A stretch of DNA of 64,000 nucleotides, taken from NCBI GenBank assembly GCA_947650285.1, contig CANTFL010000086.1, positions 1,116,001 to 1,180,000 of the forward strand. The letters run 5' to 3'. This DNA is from Hyaloperonospora brassicae (lineage: Eukaryota; Oomycota; Peronosporomycetes; Peronosporales; Peronosporaceae). The notes below the pieces were generated by a model. It was given only the letters and a program-made list of their open reading frames with translations. It did not search any database and was not told the DNA's origin. Positions 58,190-64,000 of this stretch are shown here, one piece after another (within the stretch, counting starts at the first letter, position 1; every line of letters begins with the position of its first letter). The position numbers and the translations under genes are program-made.

Positions 58190-58910
58190 TAGAGGGACAC
58201 CGCTCCGTCGACATGGTATTGACATGAATTTGGATGTCAATGTGAATATTACTTTCGCGGAAAGTAATCAACAACACTAAACGAAAAGGTAATATTGAGA
58301 CAATTCTACCGCGGAAGGCAAACTTGGAGGAATATAACCGCGGAAGGTAATATGACTGTTAAAGGTAATATTCGGCAGATGTCAACAACAACACACTGCT
58401 CGTTGGCTGACGCTGGCCCTTTTTTTCGACAACAAAGCCATCGATCAATGCCACTCGTGCATTATGGAGCTCGTCTAGTTCAGTTGACCGCGTTTCCTCT
58501 GCACGTTGCCGTGCACTTGAGATTTCGGGGCATCAGATCTACACTGCCACCTGATGATGTACATGATACTGTCATTACTTTTATAAGTTTATAATGGCAT
58601 CAGTTTAGGTAGCTTGTACTGTCATCAGTTTAAACGTAGGGTGCCCCGTTACGACTGCATCAGTTAAGATCTGTCAAACGATCACGGGTCCATCCGCCAT
58701 GGACTTTGTTTGGGTGAGTATAGATTATGGCTACGTGTGAATTGTTTTATCATTTGATTGATCTTGAATTGAACTCGGTCGAATGAATGATCTCGACAGT
58801 CGATGGACCAGCTATCAGCGCCTTTTGATGTCCTGAGGAGCGACCAGAGACGAGCAGCATGTTACGACCGCCAAGTTCATCCAACATGAACTTGGCGCGG
58901 CTGACAAAAG
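58190..58910 (+). pseudogene. 5' LTR plus start of gag, relic of the hairpin-rich gypsy family
   Basis: Bases 58205-58260 hold hairpins in the same places as the LTR at 12205 (TTGACAT...ATGTCAA, ATTACTTTC...GAAAGTAAT) and the LTR-like end GGTGCCCCGTTAC is at 58639-58651. Bases 58790-58900 align with gag (ATTAGCGCC...GACAGAGACCAAC and GCCAAGTTCATCC at 12750-12835). The element is truncated after gag residue about 65. Confidence 0.6.
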
Positions 58911-59600
58911 CTGACCTTACTTTACCACCAAGACGATCAGCAAGGATATATGCCGGAAAAAACAGGTACGCAGCAGTTTAAAATGCTGAACAGCAGCAAA
59001 CATCCACTCTGTTGCTGGACCAACGTACATGCGTCGTCCGTGAAGTTGTATATTGACATCGCCAAGTTCGAGGCAGTAGATAAGAGACTGTTGTTGATGT
59101 TGATATTGGTCGTCGTACTTGACGATTTCATCCCCACTTTGCGTGTACGCATACCATTGACAAAATGACAGGATCGATCTCCGTGTATGTGGTCTTGAGA
59201 ATGTGTATGTTTGAGCGTGTAGTGTACATCGTTGCCACAGTCTCGTCATTGCACGATTAGTTTACGCAGCATCTTTTTCCATCTTGTGGTGCTGCATTTT
59301 ATTTTCTCTTCTTGCCGTCGTTTTTTATTCTCGCGAATTACATTCTACTTTGTATTACGTTTTGCATCACGTACATCCACGATAGAATACCAGGGTAATT
59401 TTCAAGTCGCCACACAGCAAGGCCCCTCGTTCTGAGACGTCGCTCCGTTATATTTCCGCATTCGATTGGCCAGGCTCTCTCGCTCACATACGTTTTACCA
59501 GACGCATGTTGAACCGGAGGTTTCGCCCGCGCGTATTTTACAGGGACCGCTAGTGGTGGACATTCGCACAGCGCCCGCCGCCACAACTTGTCAGGGGACG
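58911..59600. other. Upstream region of the U2AF gene
   Basis: No gene supported; it should contain the U2AF promoter. Confidence 0.5.
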
Positions 59601-61714
59601 ATGGCCGGACGAGGACGCGAGCTCACGATGCCTGCGTGGATGAAGAAGCAGCAGCTGCAACAGCAGCAGCAGCAGTATCAGGTCGACGCACCTGCTTCAG
59701 CGAGTTCCTTCGCGCCTCCTCCACACGGCAGCGCGTACCCGCCGCCGCCTTCTCATCATCAGTACGAGCAGATGCCGCCGTCCGCGCCGTCGCAGTTTGC
59801 TGACGCCCCGGTAGGAGTACAATTGGAGTGTGTTCATGTGCTCGTTTTCTGTCCAGCGACTGACGTTTTGGACGGACCGTATGGCGTCTTCTCGGTTTGG
59901 TTTGGTTTGTGGCTATAGCCGCGACTCGCGGACGGCTCTGATCTCAAGCACGCGGACGACGACCGACGCCGCAGTTCGCGTCGCAGCAGTCGCCACAGTC
60001 GCTCGCGCTCGTCGCACCGTCGAGACCGCAGCCGTAGCAAGGAACGGCGCTCGTCGCGGCACCGGTCGTCTCGCGATCGTCGCAGTCGCAGCCGCGAGCG
60101 ATCCGAGCGACGCTCGTCGAGACGCAGTCGCTCGCGGTCGTCGTCGCACGTGGTGCGTCGCCGCAAGAAATCGAACTTTGACGTTCGCCCGCCAGGAGTG
60201 ACCGAAGAGAATGCGGCCGCGTTTGCCGCACAGGCGATTTTGCAGCAAAACATGGCAGCGCTGTCTGGATCCGTGGACTCGGCGTCGTTTGGTGTCCCGC
60301 CGCAGGCTGCCTCAATGCCCATTCGGGTGCGCAAACTGTGTTCTGCTTGTGGTGTTCTGATGGATTGTAGTTTGCATGGGGCGTGTGTTTGTGGCGCACA
60401 CGTACGGCGGCCATCAACAGCACGGAGAGATACAACGGCTGACGCGATGTCGTTGTGTGTTTCGTTATCCGTTGTCTGTCCGTCGTGGTGCTTGCTTGCT
60501 TGCTTTCGTGGCAGCAGCGCACTGCACTAGAGCAGCACTGGAACATAGCGCGACAAATGCTCGCACGTCGTCTAACTTGTTGTGCTTTTTTCTCGATTGT
60601 TTAGAATGCCCCGCCAGTGCAACCAGTGTACCCACATATGCATCAAGCCAACACTGCGTACGGATTCTCGGGCCAGTCCCAGCTGACGCGGCATGCGCGC
60701 CGGCTGTATGTTGGCGGCATTGGCGAAATCTCGGAGCCTGAGATCACCGTGTTCTTCAACGACGTCATTGACCGTGCGCTGGGCGAGAGACAGGAAGGCG
60801 GCTCGGTGGTGTCGGTCTACATAAACCGCGAGCGTCACTTTGCTTTTGTGGAGCTGCGCACGATTGAGCTTACGACGGCCTGCATGAACCTCGATGGCGT
60901 GTCGTACAACGGTCAACCGCTGAAGATCCGTCGGCCGAACGATTATAACCCGGCTACTGTTCCTAAGGAGCTAGGACCCATTCCGCAGCTCAATTTGGCT
61001 GCTCTTGGTATTGTGTCTACCACAGTGAGCGACGGCCCGGGCAAGATTTTCATCGGTGGTCTGCCGTACCACCTTAACGAGGAACAGGTAAAGGAGTTGC
61101 TGCAAGCGTTTGGCCCGCTGCGGTCATTCCATCTTGTCAAAGAGCTCAGTTCCAACTTGTCGAAAGGCTATGGGTTCTGCGAGTACATGGACATTAACGT
61201 GACAGATGCAGCATGCATTGGGCTGAACGATATGCGGCTTGGTGACAAGACTCTTACAGTACGTCGAGCGATGTCCCAAGAGAATGCGAAGGCTGTCGCC
61301 AGTGCTGCTGGTACAGTTAACACGGGCCTGGAAATGGGTCTGGATCCGTCACTCGCTGCAATGCAGGCCATTACCATGGCAGGCATACCGAGTGTGCCGC
61401 TGGGCAACCCCTCTCGCGTCATCATACTGCTTAACATGGTGACGCCGGAAGAGCTTGAGGATGAGGAAGAGTATACTGACATTCTCGACGACATCAAGGG
61501 CGAATGCGAGCAGTTTGGCGCCGTGCCGTCGCTGTTACTGCCACGCCCGCGTGATGGCATCCCCAGTGCCGTCGGCAAGGTGTTTGTTGAGTTCAGTGAT
61601 GTGCAGGCAGCCCAGAATGCCGCGACGGAGCTGCACGGTCGTGGATTTTCGAATCGAACTGTGGCCGTAGAGTTCATGGACGAAGGAAAGTATGCGCGCC
61701 GAGAGCTTGTTTGA
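59601..61714 (+). CDS. U2AF2: U2 snRNP auxiliary factor large subunit (U2AF65-like), three exons
   Basis: Exons 59601-59810, 59919-60326 and 60605-61714 join in phase 0 to 575 residues. Introns have GTAGGA/TAG and GTGCGC/TAG borders. U2AF65 binds the 3' splice-site polypyrimidine tract and recruits U2 snRNP in the nucleus. Domains: Gln/Pro-rich N-terminus (residues 1-70), an arginine-serine domain (about 80-130), a KKSNFDVRPPG segment corresponding to the U2AF35-binding ligand region, RRM1 (RRLYVGGIGEIS, RHFAFVELR), RRM2 (GKIFIGGLPYHL, GYGFCEYMD) and a C-terminal UHM/RRM3 (VIILLNMVT, GKVFVEFSD, with the R-x-F in HGRGFSNR). In the ligand region the Trp found in animal and yeast proteins is absent. 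Exon 3 alone carries all three RRMs. Confidence 0.95.
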
Positions 61715-62983
61715 TCGAAGGCGTCTCGTTGACAAGTCTCAAATTGCGAAAAGGTACGAGGATGAAAGCGGTGCAACCGGCAAAAAAACTACTGCTGACC
61801 TGCACACAAGGGAATGGTTACTAAATCGATTTGGCTTGCTGGGCCCTTCTGATTGATTGCACGGAGTGGGGTTTTACTTTTTGTATCGTTAGCTGCACAG
61901 CTCACAATTAGTACTGTAGCGTAGTAGTCGATCACGCAAAACGTGTCCGACGACCGTCGATACTCGTGTCAGTATTGTCCACTGTGCACATTCTACCCCG
62001 AGTTACAAAAGCCAATGGTCAAAACGTCACCAGCGAGTCAAGACTAGAGAGCTGCAAGCAAAGCATCCAGTGTCTATCGTACGATTACGTTCCTTCGCCC
62101 AAGTATCGCATGTCGATGTTTGCAGATACTTCCCAAAGCCAAGAACTATTTGCTCGCGCCAAAGCCCGATGTACCGATCGTTCAGGTCAATTTTATTTTT
62201 GCGTAAGGCTGGTAAAGCACGTTTCGGTGATCGACCACATCGTAAAAGCATTCAGCCATTACGATTCGTGAGCTCTCGAAAGACGGCTGACAGTCTTACG
62301 TGACAGCCATCACGGCATCCCCAGTACCACGTCCAGGTTACCACTATATATCATGAATGTCACTGTACAGATAGAAGACAACCAAGAGGATCAATCCTCC
62401 ATGGCTTCTGGGCGAGCAGACACAGTGTTTCTGACCGTTCATCAAGTGGTAACTGCTTAGCAGCACAGTCCTTTCTTATACAACACATCTACTACGTAGC
62501 CTTGCAATCCATGTCGAAACTAACCTCATCGACGCAAGCTGAAAGGCACTACCATCTTCCAGCATATCGATCGCATGCACAACACGTGCTGATTCGATCG
62601 AGATCTGCCAGGTATAGCAAGCACCTTTCTGATCGAGTTACTTCTTGATACTGCTTCTCCTCTCGTACATGCTGTGCGATCTAGGAGCAGCTCTCGAGGA
62701 TGAAGCGGCCATCTGACGCAGAAAGATAAGCCTGATCGAGAACAAGTGTGTTTTGCTTGCTGTCTCATAGTCTCAATCACAGTGAAGAGACTAGTTACCC
62801 GTTTCACGTCTATTCTCAAAGAGCAGTACTCATTTCCATTTTCAACACACATCGACTACGATCATGAGTTCCATTTGCGTTTGTCTTTGCGATAGCAAAG
62901 TCGCGTTCAATCAGCTTGAACAAACCCTTTACCGAATTGGTCGCGGGTCGTTAAACAGGTGATGTTACCTATTACATGGTTCG
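61715..62983. other. Intergenic stretch downstream of U2AF
   Basis: No supported gene, RNA or repeat; short frames only. Confidence 0.5.
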
Positions 62984-63433
62984 TGTAACCGGGCACCCCA
63001 AGCTTGTACTGACACGAGTATGAGTTACCCGCACCGATGACAGCGTGGATAGATACTCCGAAATGTCACACACGCGGACTGTATACAGGAACCACGCTCA
63101 ACTAAACGATAACGCTCAGTCAAAAGTAAACACGAAACAGTATTTACAGTCAGATTACTAAAAGAACGTCCTTTGCAATCCTACTTATAACTCGATTGAA
63201 CTACAAACACGTGTGTTGACACCTTGCTCAGCCCACTCGTTGCGCTCGTGCAGCAGCGATTGGTGGTTTCATCATCTCATGTCATCGCCTATGTGATAGA
63301 ATAAGTAGTGTATCACCAGCTATGAAGAATATGATGCGCAACAATGATATTCCTGTGTATCATCTGTGCAGATGAAATGTACATCGACCTTCTCTGCCTT
63401 GTCAACATTGTGTAACAGGGATATCCCGTTACA
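62984..63433 (-). mobile_element. Solo LTR of a hairpin-type gypsy family, minus orientation
   Basis: 450 bp, beginning TGTAACCGGGCACCCC and ending CCCGTTACA. Internal blocks match the solo LTR at 45494 and, in reverse, the LTR at 12205: TTGCGCTCGTGCAGCAGCGATTGGTGG in two adjacent pieces, and the terminal TGTAACAGGG...CCCGTTACA palindrome. Flanks are GTTCG and ATTCG, a target duplication with one mismatch. Confidence 0.75.
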
Positions 63434-63880
63434 ATTCGTATTCACTAGATGCAAAGCAATGAGCGCGTTCGCTTTCGCAGATGAATGTAAACATCGTACG
63501 GATTGAGTTAAGGTTTTAGTCATTTTCCAATGGTCTTGATTCAGCAAATAGCAAGGCCACTTCTTGTTGACCACTCGCCACTGTTATCGCCGGCGTAGGT
63601 AGTCTACAGCATGCACAGATTTTGGCGGCCAAATAATACTGAAGCCATCTGGTACACAGGTCTTGCTTCTCATGCTTGAACGTCGAGGACTGATTGCGAT
63701 GCGTCTATACGCAGACTCCCGAACGACAAACCTGCTGAAATGTGGAGCATTGTACTATATTCGGCTGAACAAGGAAGCAAGCTCAAGCATATCGCAGGCT
63801 TACTAATTCTGTAGCAGAGCTATACTAGCTCGTTTTCAGTGAAAGGCTAAAGCTCAATTATACACTTAGTTTGTAAACTA
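63434..63880. other. Intergenic stretch
   Basis: No supported gene or repeat. Confidence 0.5.
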
Positions 63881-64000
63881 ATGACGACTCAACGAATCAA
63901 CAAGTTCCACAAGCTACTCACCAAAGAGTATACTAGTATGGAGAACAAGCAATTGGTTCTGGGATCACGATTTGAAGCGTCCACCAGCGAACAGAGCTTC
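63881..64000 (+). CDS. Possible 5' end of a gene running off the right edge
   Basis: An ATG at 63881 opens 40 codons (MTTQRINKFHKLLTKEYTSM...) with no stop to the window end. Composition is plausible for a protein, but the piece is too short for a family call and chance cannot be excluded. Confidence 0.3.
   Translation, partial: MTTQRINKFHKLLTKEYTSMENKQLVLGSRFEASTSEQSF

Noticed and set aside
61168..61776. 202-codon minus-strand frame opposite U2AF
   Set aside because: Shadow of the RRM-coding exon; no recognisable domain.

Overview
The window reads as nuclear DNA of an oomycete, most likely a Phytophthora or downy-mildew relative. The evidence is compact genes with very short introns (donors GTGAGT or GTACGT), a secreted necrosis- and ethylene-inducing-like protein (NLP), an initiator-like core promoter resembling the oomycete Inr consensus upstream of that NLP, and Ty3/gypsy and Ty1/copia families of the kind that fill oomycete genomes. 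Species cannot be fixed from the sequence alone.

Layout: bases 1-11,000 are a gene-dense housekeeping block. From left to right it holds a PA-domain/ankyrin-repeat protein (minus, running off the left edge), a questin-oxidase-like protein, the ER oxidoreductin ERO1, a seven-exon aldehyde dehydrogenase, a short-chain dehydrogenase (minus) and a class I glutamine amidotransferase-like protein. Bases 11,600-51,300 are a transposon-rich, largely AT-rich and gene-poor tract. Its main occupants are a near full-length but broken chromodomain Ty3/gypsy element (12,205-20,184, LTRs differing at 7 of 391 positions) and a larger, more decayed Ty3/gypsy element with two RNase H domains (about 29,385-40,675). 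Copia relics, LTR relics and one solo LTR with a clean 5-bp target duplication lie around them. Bases 51,300-64,000 are mixed: minisatellites, a tRNA-like relic, the NLP gene (54,912-55,661), a 5' LTR-plus-gag relic, a U2AF large-subunit splicing factor (59,601-61,714), a second solo LTR and a possible gene start at the right edge.

The most unusual signal is in the 12,205-20,184 gypsy element. Its LTRs, gag, protease, RT, integrase and chromodomain regions are tiled with short inverted repeats (arms of about 6-13 bp, loops usually under 13 nt), roughly one every 30-40 bases, across both coding and non-coding parts. A diverged gag relic of the same family at 58.87 kb keeps one of these hairpins with longer arms, while an older RT relic at 49.0-49.4 kb appears to have lost its hairpins. 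The same element carries a long antisense reading frame (18,058-19,479, one internal stop) that encodes a charged coiled-coil protein and overlaps the sense chromodomain linker. The two features together make this element family the best candidate here for something undescribed.

The host genes do not form a pathway or operon. ERO1 serves disulfide formation in the secretory pathway, on which secreted proteins such as the NLP depend, but the linkage here is only physical proximity.
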